From Bradyrhizobium sp. AZCC 1693 (GTDB lineage: Bacteria; Pseudomonadota; Alphaproteobacteria; Rhizobiales; Xanthobacteraceae): 64,000 nucleotides of DNA. The stretch covers positions 3,472,001 to 3,536,000 of the forward strand of contig NZ_JAZHSD010000001.1 in NCBI RefSeq assembly GCF_036924745.1, given 5' to 3'. Position numbers and translations under genes: made by a program. A model generated the notes under the pieces. The model saw only the letters and a list, made by a program, of their open reading frames with translations. It searched no databases and was not told the DNA's origin. Below, piece after piece: positions 42,957-51,949 of the stretch (position 1 is the stretch's first letter; each line of letters opens with the position of its first letter).

Positions 42957-45710
42957 TTAGGCCGCGTTCCTGACCTCGGCGGTCTGTTCCTTCAGCGCCG
43001 CGATCAGGCCGGGACGGTCGAACTTGGCGACGTAATCGTGGAAGCCGGCCTGCCGCCCGCGCTCGATCGCCGCCGGCGACACCAGCGAGGACAAAGCGAT
43101 GATCGGCATCGTGCTCAGATTGTTGTCGGCGCGGATGGTTTCGGCAAACTCGAAGCCGTTCATGTCCGGCATTTCGATGTCGGTCAGCACCACATCGTAG
43201 GTCTGGTTCGAACGCAGCGCGGCGAGCCCCTCCTGCGCGTTGACCGCGACCCGCACCTTGTAGCCGGCGGCCTTCAGGACCGGCGCCAGCATGTTGCGGA
43301 AGAACGCTGAGTCGTCGACCAGCAGCACCGATCGCGCCGTCGAAGACTCCCGCATCTCCTTGCGCGAGAACCAGTCGGCAAACGCCATCGGCAGGAAGTG
43401 GCCGACGTCGATCACTTCGGTGGCCTGGCCCTTGATCACGGCCGAACCCAGGATGCCGTCCTGCTGGCCGGCGACCTCGATGTGCAGCCGCTCCTCGACG
43501 ATGTCGATGATCTCGTCGACCACGAGCCCCATCGAGCGGCCGTCGTCGGCGAACACCAGGATCGGCTGCGAGCCTGTGGTCTGGACGGTGACCCCCTTCA
43601 TCTGCACCAGCGGCATCAATTGCTCGCGGTACTGCACCATGTAGCGGCCGTTTGAGAGCTCGATCTTGTCGGTGGCGATCTCCTCCAGCCGGGTGACGAG
43701 CCCGAGCGGGACCGCCTTGGGCTGGCTGGAACCGGCGCGGAACACCAAGAGCGAGGTGAGCTGCTCGCCGCCGATCGCATGCGCCGCGGAGGCCTCGTCG
43801 GCCATCTCATGGGCCGAGGCGCCGGAGGCGCCGAGCGCCTTGGCAATGCCGTTGGGGTCGATGATCATGATGACGGCGCCATCGCCCAGAATGGTGTTGC
43901 CGGAGAACATGTCGATGTGCCGCAGCTTGGTCGACATCGGCTTGACCACGATTTCTTCGGTATGGAACACGCCGTCGACCACGATGCCAAAGGTCTGGCT
44001 GCCGACCTGGGTGACCACGATGAAGCCGTTCTCGGGATCGCTTGACGAACCGTCGTCGATCTTCAACAGCTTCTTCAGGTGCATCAGCGGCAACAGCTTG
44101 TTGCGCAGGCGAAGCACCGCGGTGTCCTTGATGCGCTCGATGCGGTGTTCGGAGTTGGCGCGCGCCCGCACCAGCTCGACCACGGAGAGCTGCGGGATCG
44201 CAAAGCGGTCGCCGGCGGCCTCCACGATCAGGGCCGAGACGATGGCCAAGGTCAGCGGGATCTTGATGGTGACGGAAGAGCCCTCGCCGGCCACCGACTT
44301 GATGTCGATGGTGCCGCCGATCTGGTCGATATTGGTGCGCACCACGTCCATGCCGACGCCGCGGCCGGAGACCGAGGTGACGGCAGCCGCGGTGGAGAAG
44401 CCCGGCGCAAAGATGAACTTGTGGATCTGGGCTTCGGTCATCTTCTCCAGTTCGGCCTCGGTGACGAGACCGTTCTGCAGCGCCTTGGCCTTGATCCGCT
44501 CGGTGTTGAGCCCGCGGCCATTATCCGCGATGCAGATGATGATGTGGCCGCCCTCGTGATAGGCGGACAGGCGAATGGTGCCCTGCTCGCCCTTGCCGGA
44601 AGCCAGCCGCTCGGCCGGGGTCTCCAGGCCGTGGTCGGCGGAGTTGCGCACCATGTGCGTCAACGGATCCTTGATCAGGTCGAGCACCTGGCGGTCGAGC
44701 TCGGTGTCGGCGCCGTGCATTTCCAATTCAATCTGCTTGCCGAGTTCGCCGGAGAGGTCGCGGACGATGCGCGGCAGCTTCTGCCAGGCATTGCCGATCG
44801 GCTGCATCCGCGTCTTCATGACGCCTTCCTGCAACTCGGCGGTGACGTTGGAGAGCCGCTGCAGCGGCACCTTGAACTCGGTGTCCTCGTTGCGGCGGGA
44901 GATCTCCAGCAGCTGGTTGCGGGTCAAGACCAGCTCGGAGACCATGGTCATCAGATGTTCGAGCGTGTCGACGTTGACGCGGATCGACTGGTTGGCGATC
45001 TTGTCGGCTTCCTGGACGTCGGTGTCGGCGACCGCGGCACGCTTGGCAGGCTTTGCCTTGACGGTTTCCTTCGCGGCTTCCTTGGCTTCCGGCGCGGGCG
45101 CAGGTGCGGCCTGCTTGGCGACAGCGGCCGGCGCGGGCTTGGGCGCCGGGGCGACTTCGGTCTTGGTCTCGCGGAAGGCGCGTTCGAGGTCGTCGAGCGA
45201 GACCTCGCCGGGACGCAGCGGGCGTTCCAGCACCTGGTCCACCAGCGTGCCCGCCGTCATTGCGGGCTGCACCGGCGGTGCGGCCACCACGGGGACAGGC
45301 GCGGGTTCGGGGCGCGCTTCGGCCGCCGCATGCTTGGCGCCTTCGGCCATCGCATGCAGCTGCTCGATCAGGTCCTCGTCAGTGCCTTCGGGCTCGGTCT
45401 CGGTGGCTTCGAGACCGGCGAGGATTTCCTTGATGCGGTCGATCGAGGACAGGATCAGCGTCACGGCTTCGGCCTTGACCGGCATGCCGTCGCGGAATTT
45501 GCCCATCAAGGTCTCGCCGGCATGGGCCAGCGCTTCCAGCCGCGGCAGCCCCAGGAAGCCGCAGGTGCCCTTGATGGTGTGGACCAGGCGGAAGATGTTA
45601 TCCAGGATCTTCGCGTCGCTCGGGTCCTGCTCGAACCGCACCAACTGATTGTCGACCGTATCCAGGCTCTCGCTGGTCTCGGTCAAAAACTCCCGCAACA
45701 AATCATCCAT
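42957..45710 (-). CDS. cheA: Hybrid chemotaxis histidine kinase CheA with receiver domain
   Basis: A 917-residue kinase. Order: Hpt domain with phospho-His44 (RLVHTIKGTCGFLG); long Ala/Pro/Lys linker (residues 130-230) in place of a clear P2 domain; dimerisation and ATPase domains (HMVRNSADHGLETPAERLAS, ADNGRGLNTERI, GRGVGMDVVRTNI); a CheW domain; a second CheW-like domain from about residue 655; and a C-terminal receiver (LLVDDSAFFRNML, phospho-Asp in VLTDIEMPDMNGFEF). The start at 45710 has GAAGG eight bases ahead. No chemoreceptor gene is nearby. Confidence 0.95.
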   Translation of the reverse strand: MDDLLREFLTETSESLDTVDNQLVRFEQDPSDAKILDNIFRLVHTIKGTCGFLGLPRLEALAHAGETLMGKFRDGMPVKAEAVTLILSSIDRIKEILAGLEATETEPEGTDEDLIEQLHAMAEGAKHAAAEARPEPAPVPVVAAPPVQPAMTAGTLVDQVLERPLRPGEVSLDDLERAFRETKTEVAPAPKPAPAAVAKQAAPAPAPEAKEAAKETVKAKPAKRAAVADTDVQEADKIANQSIRVNVDTLEHLMTMVSELVLTRNQLLEISRRNEDTEFKVPLQRLSNVTAELQEGVMKTRMQPIGNAWQKLPRIVRDLSGELGKQIELEMHGADTELDRQVLDLIKDPLTHMVRNSADHGLETPAERLASGKGEQGTIRLSAYHEGGHIIICIADNGRGLNTERIKAKALQNGLVTEAELEKMTEAQIHKFIFAPGFSTAAAVTSVSGRGVGMDVVRTNIDQIGGTIDIKSVAGEGSSVTIKIPLTLAIVSALIVEAAGDRFAIPQLSVVELVRARANSEHRIERIKDTAVLRLRNKLLPLMHLKKLLKIDDGSSSDPENGFIVVTQVGSQTFGIVVDGVFHTEEIVVKPMSTKLRHIDMFSGNTILGDGAVIMIIDPNGIAKALGASGASAHEMADEASAAHAIGGEQLTSLLVFRAGSSQPKAVPLGLVTRLEEIATDKIELSNGRYMVQYREQLMPLVQMKGVTVQTTGSQPILVFADDGRSMGLVVDEIIDIVEERLHIEVAGQQDGILGSAVIKGQATEVIDVGHFLPMAFADWFSRKEMRESSTARSVLLVDDSAFFRNMLAPVLKAAGYKVRVAVNAQEGLAALRSNQTYDVVLTDIEMPDMNGFEFAETIRADNNLSTMPIIALSSLVSPAAIERGRQAGFHDYVAKFDRPGLIAALKEQTAEVRNAA

Positions 45711-45926
45711 GAAACTGGCCTTCGTACGCACCGGCACGCGACATCGACGCGCCTTACGGAACGAGGCCAGCTTCTATGCAAAGCGTTTAATATTGGTTGC
45801 TCAAATGGAAAAGAACGGGATCAACAAAGAGATAAGACGGCAGAAATGAATTCTGCCGCCTGTTTTCAACACTTGGTTAACCATGATCGCGCCTAAACGC
45901 GTTCAGGGTTTGCGCGTTGGCGCGCT

Positions 45927-46577
45927 TCAGGCTGCGGTAACGACCACTTTTTCCCCGTCGGGCGCCAGCGTCACGCTGAGCCCGCAGGCCTGCGCCAACA
46001 GCCGCGTATAGTAAGGCTGCACCGCATGCGCATCGACGGAAGCCGTCGAATTCGCGCTCAGGAGATCGGCAATGTTCTGCGGCAGGCGGGCGTTCAGGCC
46101 AGCCGAGGTCACGCGAAAACTCATCGTCTCGCCGTCGCCGATCGGATCTATCGTCAGCGTACCGCCGCGCGGGATCGTCTGCTGCGCAATGATCAGCATG
46201 TTCAACAGCAGCTTGACGCGGTTCTTCGGCAGCAATAGCCGCGGCAGATTCCAGGTGATGGTGATCTTGCCGTCCTCGATATGGCCGCGCGCCATGGTCT
46301 GCGCATCGCCGAGATCGATCTGCGCGCCCGCCGATCCCGCAGCGCCAAACGCCAGGCGGCAGAACTGCAATCGTGCGGAGGCGGTCTTGGCGCTCTTGCG
46401 GATCAGATCGAGCGCGAAATCGCGGTCTTCGGGCTTCGGGTTGTCGTCAAGCACCTCAAGCCCATTGACGATCGCGCCCACCGGGCTGATGAGATCGTGA
46501 CAGACCCGCGAACACAACAGCGCCGCAAGTTCGAGGGCATCGGGAGCCGGACCGGGAGACGAAGTGCCAGACATCAT
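45927..46577 (-). CDS. chpT: Histidine phosphotransferase ChpT
   Basis: Phosphotransfer protein that passes phosphate from hybrid kinase CckA to CtrA and CpdR. The dimerisation helix carries LAALLCSRVCHDLISPVGAI with the phosphorylatable His, followed by the NGLEVLDDNP segment. The C-terminal domain (RVKLLLNMLIIAQQTIPRGG, DPIGDGETMSFRV) is a degenerate kinase fold without ATP-binding motifs, as in ChpT. Upstream start codons exist (46631); the ATG at 46577 begins the conserved part. It lies 217 bases upstream of cheA on the same strand. Confidence 0.88.
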   Translation of the reverse strand: MMSGTSSPGPAPDALELAALLCSRVCHDLISPVGAIVNGLEVLDDNPKPEDRDFALDLIRKSAKTASARLQFCRLAFGAAGSAGAQIDLGDAQTMARGHIEDGKITITWNLPRLLLPKNRVKLLLNMLIIAQQTIPRGGTLTIDPIGDGETMSFRVTSAGLNARLPQNIADLLSANSTASVDAHAVQPYYTRLLAQACGLSVTLAPDGEKVVVTAA

Positions 46578-46723
46578 GGGTTCCTGGAAAGCCGCCTGGT
46601 CGCAAATGGCTGGCGGGCAGTTACGAATCACGCGTGCTTATCGGTTTGATACACTGCGCAGCCCCCTGCTGCCAGCACGGGGCGGCAATGGTAAGGCAAG
46701 GCAACAGCAAATAGGCCTAGCTC

Positions 46724-47542
46724 ATGAATGAGGCACATCCACTCGACCGCGATGCCGCCGCGGCGCTGATCGAACCGCTGACCGACATCGTGATCCGGGC
46801 GGGTGCGGCCATCCTCGCGGTCAACCGTTCCGCCATGAAGGTCGACGGCAAGACCGACGGATCGCCGGTAACCGAGGCCGATCTGGCGGCCGACCGGATC
46901 ATCGCCGAGGGCCTTGCCCAGGTGGCGCCTGACATACCGTCGCTGTCGGAAGAGCGCGCCGAGCCGGCCGCGCTGCCCCACAAGGAAAGCTTCTTCCTGA
47001 TCGACCCGCTGGACGGCACCAAGGAATTCGTCGCCGGCCGCAACGAATTCACCGTCAATCTGGCGCTGGTGACCCACGGAACGCCGCTGCTCGGCATCAT
47101 CAGCGCGCCCGCGCTCGGGCTGATCTGGCGCGGCATTGTCGGACGCGGCGCGGAACGGCTGACGCTTGGCAAGGGTAAACCGCTGATCGAGCCGATTCGG
47201 ACCCGTCCCTGCCCGCCGCGCGGCCAGCCGTGGACGGTCGCGGTCAGCCGCTCGCATGGCGATGCCAGGACCGAAGCCTTCATTGCGGCAAGGCCGGGCG
47301 CGGTACGGTGCGAACTCGGCTCGGCGGTCAAACTCGGCCGGGTGGCCGAGGGCTCCGTCGATATCTATCCCCGGCTGTCGCCGGTCTCCGAATGGGACGT
47401 GGCTGCGGGCCATGCGGTCGTCGAGGCCGCCGGCGGCAGGATCACGGATTCAAACGGTGCGGCGCTGGTTTTTGGCACCGGGCGAGGAGACTTCATCGTT
47501 CCGGAATTCATCGCCTGGGGCGATCCCAAGGCGAAGGTGTGA
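46724..47542 (+). CDS. cysQ: 3'(2'),5'-bisphosphate nucleotidase CysQ
   Basis: Inositol-monophosphatase-fold enzyme that hydrolyses 3'-phosphoadenosine 5'-phosphate left by sulfate assimilation. Metal-binding signature in DGSPVTEADLAADRII and LIDPLDGTKEFVAGRNEF, and the C-terminal SEWDVAAGHAVVEAAGG motif, are complete. The 272-residue length is standard. Single gene convergent with the YHS protein gene. Confidence 0.93.
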   Translation: MNEAHPLDRDAAAALIEPLTDIVIRAGAAILAVNRSAMKVDGKTDGSPVTEADLAADRIIAEGLAQVAPDIPSLSEERAEPAALPHKESFFLIDPLDGTKEFVAGRNEFTVNLALVTHGTPLLGIISAPALGLIWRGIVGRGAERLTLGKGKPLIEPIRTRPCPPRGQPWTVAVSRSHGDARTEAFIAARPGAVRCELGSAVKLGRVAEGSVDIYPRLSPVSEWDVAAGHAVVEAAGGRITDSNGAALVFGTGRGDFIVPEFIAWGDPKAKV

Positions 47543-47573
47543 GTTTTTTCGTCGCCCGGGCTACGGCAGCGCG

Positions 47574-48080
47574 TTACTGCGCGAGCCCTCGCTCCAAGGC
47601 CGGCCAGCGCGCGGCGGCGTCTTTCAGGAAACGTGCCGGCTCGGCGGCGAACGCATCGCGATTTTCCTCGCGGCCGAACAGATAGAGCCGCTGGCCCGCG
47701 ACCACCCAAAAGCGCGGGTTGCCCGCATACGTTACCCCTCGTCCCAGATCGACCGGGTCATAGCCGCCGAACTGGGGCCCGTAGATTTCCGGATGCGCCA
47801 CGAAAGAGGCGCGATTGCCCTGGTTGCGGAAACGCCAGATGGCGCCGGCTTCGCGGGCCTCGAAGTCGGGCAACCCTTGGGCCGCCATGGATTCGGTGAA
47901 ATAGGCGACGGGATCGAAGCCCTCGATGGCGAGTCCGGAATAGCGGTTCACGACCACGCGCTCGGTGGTCGCGGCCCACGCGGCGAAATCAAGGCTGAGC
48001 GCAGCAAAAAAGCCTGCCAATAAGGCAAAAAGGGCTATTCCGGGGCGCGAACCGTATCTTTCCTGCCGTTGTGCCGTCAT
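47574..48080 (-). CDS. YHS-domain exported protein
   Basis: A 168-residue protein with an N-terminal signal or anchor helix (IALFALLAGFFAALSLDFAA) and a YHS-type domain: NRYSGLAIEGFDPVAYFTES, WRFRNQGNRASFVAHPEIYGPQ, and FGREENRDAFAAEP. These small domains are metal- or substrate-binding modules; function unknown. The start at 48080 is preferred over 48098, although neither has a good ribosome site. Confidence 0.78.
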   Translation of the reverse strand: MTAQRQERYGSRPGIALFALLAGFFAALSLDFAAWAATTERVVVNRYSGLAIEGFDPVAYFTESMAAQGLPDFEAREAGAIWRFRNQGNRASFVAHPEIYGPQFGGYDPVDLGRGVTYAGNPRFWVVAGQRLYLFGREENRDAFAAEPARFLKDAAARWPALERGLAQ

Positions 48081-48190
48081 AGTTGGTGCCGATAACATGC
48101 GAGTCGAGGGGACACTGGGCGCAACCTAGAGCCATGCTGTTGGCGTCAGGTTAAGGCGGCGGCCAGAATTTCGATGCCAGGGGTTCTTTC

Positions 48191-48820
48191 ATGACGTTTG
48201 CTTCACGCCTTGCCGCGGTGACGTTCGCCGCGCTGATGTGCTGGACCGTGCAGGCTTCCGCGCAGCAGCCGCAGCAGGCACCATATCCGCAGCAGCAGCC
48301 GGCACCCTATCCGCCGCCGCAACGCCAAGCGGGGCCCGAGGCCTTTGGACCCGACGAACTGGTTTCGGCCGGGCACAAGTTCTTCGGCAATGTCTCGCGC
48401 GGGCTGGCCTCGGTCATCGAGCGGGCGGTCAGCCAATGGGGCCTTCCCAACGGCTATGTGCTCGGCGAGGAAGGCTCGGGCGCTTTCGTGGCAGGCCTGC
48501 GGTACGGCGAAGGCACGCTCTACACCAAGAACGCCGGCGACTTGCGGGTCTACTGGCAGGGACCGTCGGTCGGCTTCGACTGGGGCGGCGACGGCGCGCG
48601 CACCATGACGCTGGTCTACAACCTGCCCGCCACCAACGCGATCTATCAGCGCTTCGTAGGAATCGACGGCTCCGCCTATATCGTCGGCGGCTTCGGCATG
48701 ACCGCGCTCACCGCCAACAACATCGTGCTGGTGCCGATCCGCTCCGGCATCGGCCTGCGGCTCGGCGCCAATGTCGGCTATCTCAAATATACCCCGCGCG
48801 CGACCTGGAACCCGTTCTGA
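48191..48820 (+). CDS. DUF1134 domain secreted protein
   Basis: A 209-residue exported protein. Signal peptide (residues 1-25), then a Gln/Pro-rich stretch (PQQQPAPYPPPQ region), then the DUF1134 body, with GLASVIERAVSQWGLPNGYV, GEEGSGAFVAGLRYGEGTLY and GGFGMTALTANNIVLVPIRS. Conserved in Rhizobiales, with no known role. Divergent from the YHS gene and followed by a coiled-coil protein gene. Confidence 0.82.
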   Translation: MTFASRLAAVTFAALMCWTVQASAQQPQQAPYPQQQPAPYPPPQRQAGPEAFGPDELVSAGHKFFGNVSRGLASVIERAVSQWGLPNGYVLGEEGSGAFVAGLRYGEGTLYTKNAGDLRVYWQGPSVGFDWGGDGARTMTLVYNLPATNAIYQRFVGIDGSAYIVGGFGMTALTANNIVLVPIRSGIGLRLGANVGYLKYTPRATWNPF

Positions 48821-48949
48821 GCCCGTTTTTCGGATATCCACACGCATCTCGTCCCGCCGATTCAGGTTAACGCGGCAATAGGCTGGCGTTGCCCCGGCCC
48901 GGCGTGGCATTGTGATTAACGAATCCTTGTCTGTGTGGAGTAACCATCC

Positions 48950-50227
48950 ATGATCGAGCCGATCATGTATCTGGCGATCGGTTTTCTGGTCTCCATGCTG
49001 CTCGGTCTGATGATCGTGCCGCTGGTGCATAACCGTGCGGTGCGGCTGACGACGCGGCGGCTCGAGGCGGCAACTCCGCTGTCGATGGCCGAGATCCAGG
49101 CCGACAAGGATCAGCTGCGCGCGGAATTCGCGATGTCGGCGCGGCGGCTCGAAATGAGCGTCGAGCAGCTCAAGAACAAGACGACCAGCCAGCTCGCCGA
49201 ACTCGGCAAGAAGAGCGACGCGATCAACCGCATGAAGATCGAGCTCGGCGAAAAGAACGCCACGATCTTCTCGCTCGAAGCGCGCGAGAAGGCGGTGAAG
49301 GAGCAGTTGCGCGCCACCGAAGAGGAATTTGCGGCCAAGACCGAACTGTTGCGTAACGCCGAAGCGGCGCTGACCGACAAGCAGGCCGAGCTCGCCAGGA
49401 TCAATCAGGAATTGAATGATCGTGCGATGACGGCGGACAGCCGCCAGGTCGAGCTGGTCGCGGTGCGCACACAGATCGAGCAACTGAAGGGCCGCGTCGG
49501 CGACGCCGAAAAGGAATTTTCGACGACGCAGGCTCGCCTCACCCAGGAGCGCGCCGACTCCGAGCGCGCGACGCAAGAGCTGAGCGAAGCGCGCAGCCGC
49601 GTCGAAAATTTGAGCCAGCGCGTTACCGACCTCGACCGACAATTGATCGTCCAGGTCAAGGAAGCCGAGATGCTCGGCAACCGCGTCAACGACCTCGAAG
49701 CGCGGCTGGCCACGCAAGGCAAGATGCTTGCCGAACGCGAATACGAAAACAACCAGCTCCGGCAGGCGAACGAAAACACCGAACGCGCCGCGCGCGAACT
49801 GCGCGAGGAGATCGCGGCGATGAACGGCGGCAAGTCCCCGGTCGTCGAAAAACTGCGCAGCGAAAAAGCCGCGGTCGAGGAGCAGCTTCGTGTCGCCCGC
49901 GACGAGCGCGCAAAACTGCAGCGTGACATCAACGCGATCCAGCAGCAGGCCGAAAGCTCGTGGCAGACCGAGCGGATGGAAAACGCGCTGCTGCGCGAGC
50001 GCATCAACGACATCGCCGCCGAGGTCGCAAAACTCGCGATGCAGCTCGAAGGCCCGAATTCGGCGATCGAGGCCATGCTGGCCGCGGAACCGGCCGTGCC
50101 GAAAACCCCGGCCAAGCCTGCCAACGACGTCGCCGGCACCGCCCCCGCGGAAGGCGGCGGGACGCTGGCCGAACGCATCCGCGCGCTACAGTCGCACGCC
50201 TCCCGCGCCCGCCAGCAGGGGGCGTAA
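48950..50227 (+). CDS. Membrane-anchored long coiled-coil protein
   Basis: A 425-residue protein with one N-terminal membrane helix (IMYLAIGFLVSMLLGLMIV) and a nearly continuous coiled coil over residues 45-365, rich in Glu/Gln/Arg/Ala heptads, then a Pro/Ala linker and a short C-terminal helix (LAERIRALQSHASRARQQ). No catalytic motif. It could be an envelope-spanning or septum-associated scaffold; nothing here identifies it further. GGAG precedes the ATG. Confidence 0.75.
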   Translation: MIEPIMYLAIGFLVSMLLGLMIVPLVHNRAVRLTTRRLEAATPLSMAEIQADKDQLRAEFAMSARRLEMSVEQLKNKTTSQLAELGKKSDAINRMKIELGEKNATIFSLEAREKAVKEQLRATEEEFAAKTELLRNAEAALTDKQAELARINQELNDRAMTADSRQVELVAVRTQIEQLKGRVGDAEKEFSTTQARLTQERADSERATQELSEARSRVENLSQRVTDLDRQLIVQVKEAEMLGNRVNDLEARLATQGKMLAEREYENNQLRQANENTERAARELREEIAAMNGGKSPVVEKLRSEKAAVEEQLRVARDERAKLQRDINAIQQQAESSWQTERMENALLRERINDIAAEVAKLAMQLEGPNSAIEAMLAAEPAVPKTPAKPANDVAGTAPAEGGGTLAERIRALQSHASRARQQGA

Positions 50228-50275
50228 TTCGCCCTACTTCGCGCGAAAACGCGACGTTACGGCCCGACTGATCGC

Positions 50276-50304
50276 TTGACACTAGGGGCCTGTACTTCGT
50301 AAAT
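50276..50304 (+). promoter_or_regulatory. Candidate sigma-70 promoter of tRNA-Val
   Basis: A perfect -35 TTGACA at 50276-50281 is followed after 17 bases by GTAAAT as a weak -10, with the tRNA beginning 40 bases downstream. Confidence 0.4.
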
Positions 50305-50344
50305 CGCGGGCTCTGACGGGGCTTGTTGTTCGCCCACATTTCCC

Positions 50345-50419
50345 GGACGCATAGCTCAGCGGGAGAGCGTTCCCTTCACACGGGAGAGGTCCAAGGTTCG
50401 ATCCCTTGTGCGTCCACCA
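50345..50419 (+). tRNA. tRNA-Val(CAC), CCA encoded
   Basis: The cloverleaf is complete: acceptor GGACGCA / TGCGTCC, D arm GCTC-agcgggA-GAGC, anticodon arm TTCCC-TTCACAC-GGGAG with anticodon CAC, T arm CAAGG-TTCGATC-CCTTG, and ACCA at the end. It borders the accessory region that follows. Confidence 0.95.
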
Positions 50420-50575
50420 TTACCCATTTTCATTCAGACACTTGATTGCTTGACTCCCTTGCCGTGTGCCCCAAAGGGACTTTGGACGGCGCAGTGGAAG
50501 AACCGCCGCTCGCAACACCCGATTCTTGCCATTGGTCGAACGGATCATTCCGCGGCTGGCAGCTTGCGTCGACCA

Positions 50576-50625
50576 TTGCCCTCCGAAGGCAAAGGTCACA
50601 CGTTCGAATCCTGTCGGGTGCGCCA
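50576..50625 (+). other. 3' half of a tRNA-Arg(CCG) gene, possible attachment scar
   Basis: The anticodon arm TTGCC-CTCCGAA-GGCAA, variable region, T arm and the acceptor 3' strand CGGGTGC-GCCA are present; the 5' half is missing. The T stem ACACG / CCTGT has a C-C mismatch, as if two different tRNA-Arg T arms were joined within the loop. This is what remains when a mobile element recombines into a tRNA gene 3' end. Confidence 0.7.
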
Positions 50626-50732
50626 TTTTACGATTTCGCGCGATATAGTTTCCGGGCGTCGGAAAATGCCGCATCAAGCCGCCGACAACCGTACATAAAT
50701 CTTGCTGTCCGTCGCCTGGACCAGAAGCATCG

Positions 50733-51062
50733 CTAATCCGCGAGCCCCAAGACAAACGCCAAAGCAATTCCGAGCCGAGCCATGTCTTGGTTGCCGAGGT
50801 GCCCGATCCTCTGCCCGATCCGTTCGCGTCTCACGGTGACCGGCTTGTCGGCCACCACCTGCGATTTGAGCCGCAATCCGTTTTCGGGGTTAGGTTCGAT
50901 GGTGACGCGGAAATCCGGAGCATCCGCCAGATCGGAAGTTAACTGGCAGATCACCACTGAAGCATGGCTCTCCGGAAAGGCATCAGTCTGCACGATAACG
51001 GCGGGACGGGGCTTGCCATCGTCACCGGCCGCCGCAACGGTCACCAGATCACCGCGTCGCAT
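50733..51062 (-). CDS. mazF: MazF/PemK-type toxin (endoribonuclease)
   Basis: A 109-residue CcdB/PemK-fold toxin that cleaves mRNA when not held by its antitoxin. RRGDLVTVA at the N-terminus, the PRPAVIVQTDAF strand and DKPVTVRRERIGQRIGHL are typical. The ATG at 51062 is chosen; it overlaps the antitoxin gene by 14 bases, so the two are translated together. An alternative TTG start three codons earlier is unlikely. Confidence 0.85.
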   Translation of the reverse strand: MRRGDLVTVAAAGDDGKPRPAVIVQTDAFPESHASVVICQLTSDLADAPDFRVTIEPNPENGLRLKSQVVADKPVTVRRERIGQRIGHLGNQDMARLGIALAFVLGLAD

Positions 51063-51261
51063 CTGAATCAAACTCGGAGACCGATTCGATCCACTTCAAC
51101 ACGTCGCGCTCGTGATCCAGGTCGAGGCCGGCGACCTGCTTCGCCACCCGTCGTCGTACCGCCCGCGACCGCGGGTCGGCAACGACGAGACGCAACTCGC
51201 GCAGTCCCCGTGCGCGCCGCCGCTGCCGCATCATCTTCATCCTCTCGGCTGGTGCCGCCAT
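51049..51261 (-). CDS. MazE-family antitoxin
   Basis: A 70-residue basic protein with RMKMMRQRRRARGLRELRLV at the start and the RSRAVRRRVAKQVAGLDLDH helix, matching the DUF3018/MazE-like antitoxins encoded in front of PemK-type toxins. The acidic C-terminus (ESVSEFDSD) would bind the toxin. It probably represses its own operon through the tandem palindromes at 51276-51304. Confidence 0.8.
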   Translation of the reverse strand: MAAPAERMKMMRQRRRARGLRELRLVVADPRSRAVRRRVAKQVAGLDLDHERDVLKWIESVSEFDSDATR

Positions 51262-51949
51262 GGGCTTTCTCCGTCTGTAACGCGTGACAGTGTAACGCGT
51301 TACAGTTCGAAATGCAAGAGTTGGGCGAGAATCCAGGCCCGCTGGGCGCTTCGGGCAAAGCCGATAAAGCGCAGCAAGCTCGGCTATTCTGTCGGACATT
51401 GGGCTACGCTGGCGCGCTTAGTCGCATTTGCCCGCAGCGCCACGGCGAACGAATAGTGCCCATCTTCATCGGCCGCGGCGCGCCCGTTATCGCTTATTTC
51501 ACAGCGTGATGAGTGCACTCGGACTGGAATTCGAGTTCTGCCTTGTTCAAGCGAGTAAGCAATCTCAAGAAGAAGCGTCGCCGAATTCTTGGCAAACCGA
51601 CGATTTCGATCGTTAGCTTGCCAGTCTAACGCCGTCCGGTCGCCGTGGGGCTCGCTTGTGCCGACGGCAGGGAATGGCAGCGCCATTCGTAACGAAATAG
51701 TGCCGCCTCCATCTATGACGGTCGAACCGGTCGCGATTACCCTGGAAGCGCTGTTCTCTTATCGACGGGAAGCCGAGGCCATGAAATCGAGCGGCGTTCA
51801 ATCTGGCCGCCCTATCTAGCTCTAACGCTCCTTCAGACCAGCCGGCCTGCGAGAGTTCGGGGAGGTGGCGCCGGGCTGGGCGCGCCCTGGAAACGGGGGT
51901 AAAATGTCGCACGCCTTCACGGCGGCAATCCGCGGCAGCCGGACACTGA
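51262..51949. other. 688-base gap with TA operators and no other gene
   Basis: Apart from the operators at 51276-51304, I see no convincing gene. Several overlapping frames on both strands lack ribosome sites and motifs. Composition is mixed, suggesting decayed DNA. Confidence 0.4.
51276..51304. promoter_or_regulatory. Tandem palindromic operators of the toxin-antitoxin operon
   Basis: TGTAACGCGTTACA (51291-51304) is a perfect 14-base palindrome. TGTAACGCGTGACA (51276-51289) is the same with one change, one base away. They lie just upstream of the antitoxin ATG at 51261 and are likely bound by the antitoxin. Confidence 0.7.

Noticed and set aside
44079..45896. 605-codon plus-strand frame opposite cheA
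   Set aside because: Antisense shadow of cheA domains; no motif or start signal.
1646..51494. Similar 29-base strings at about 1650-1678 and 51459-51487 (gcccatcttcatcg core)
   Set aside because: Too short and without flanking similarity; likely chance.
51384..51686. 100-codon minus-strand frame in the gap before the cyclase
   Set aside because: No recognisable fold or ribosome site; overlapping frames on the other strand are equally weak.
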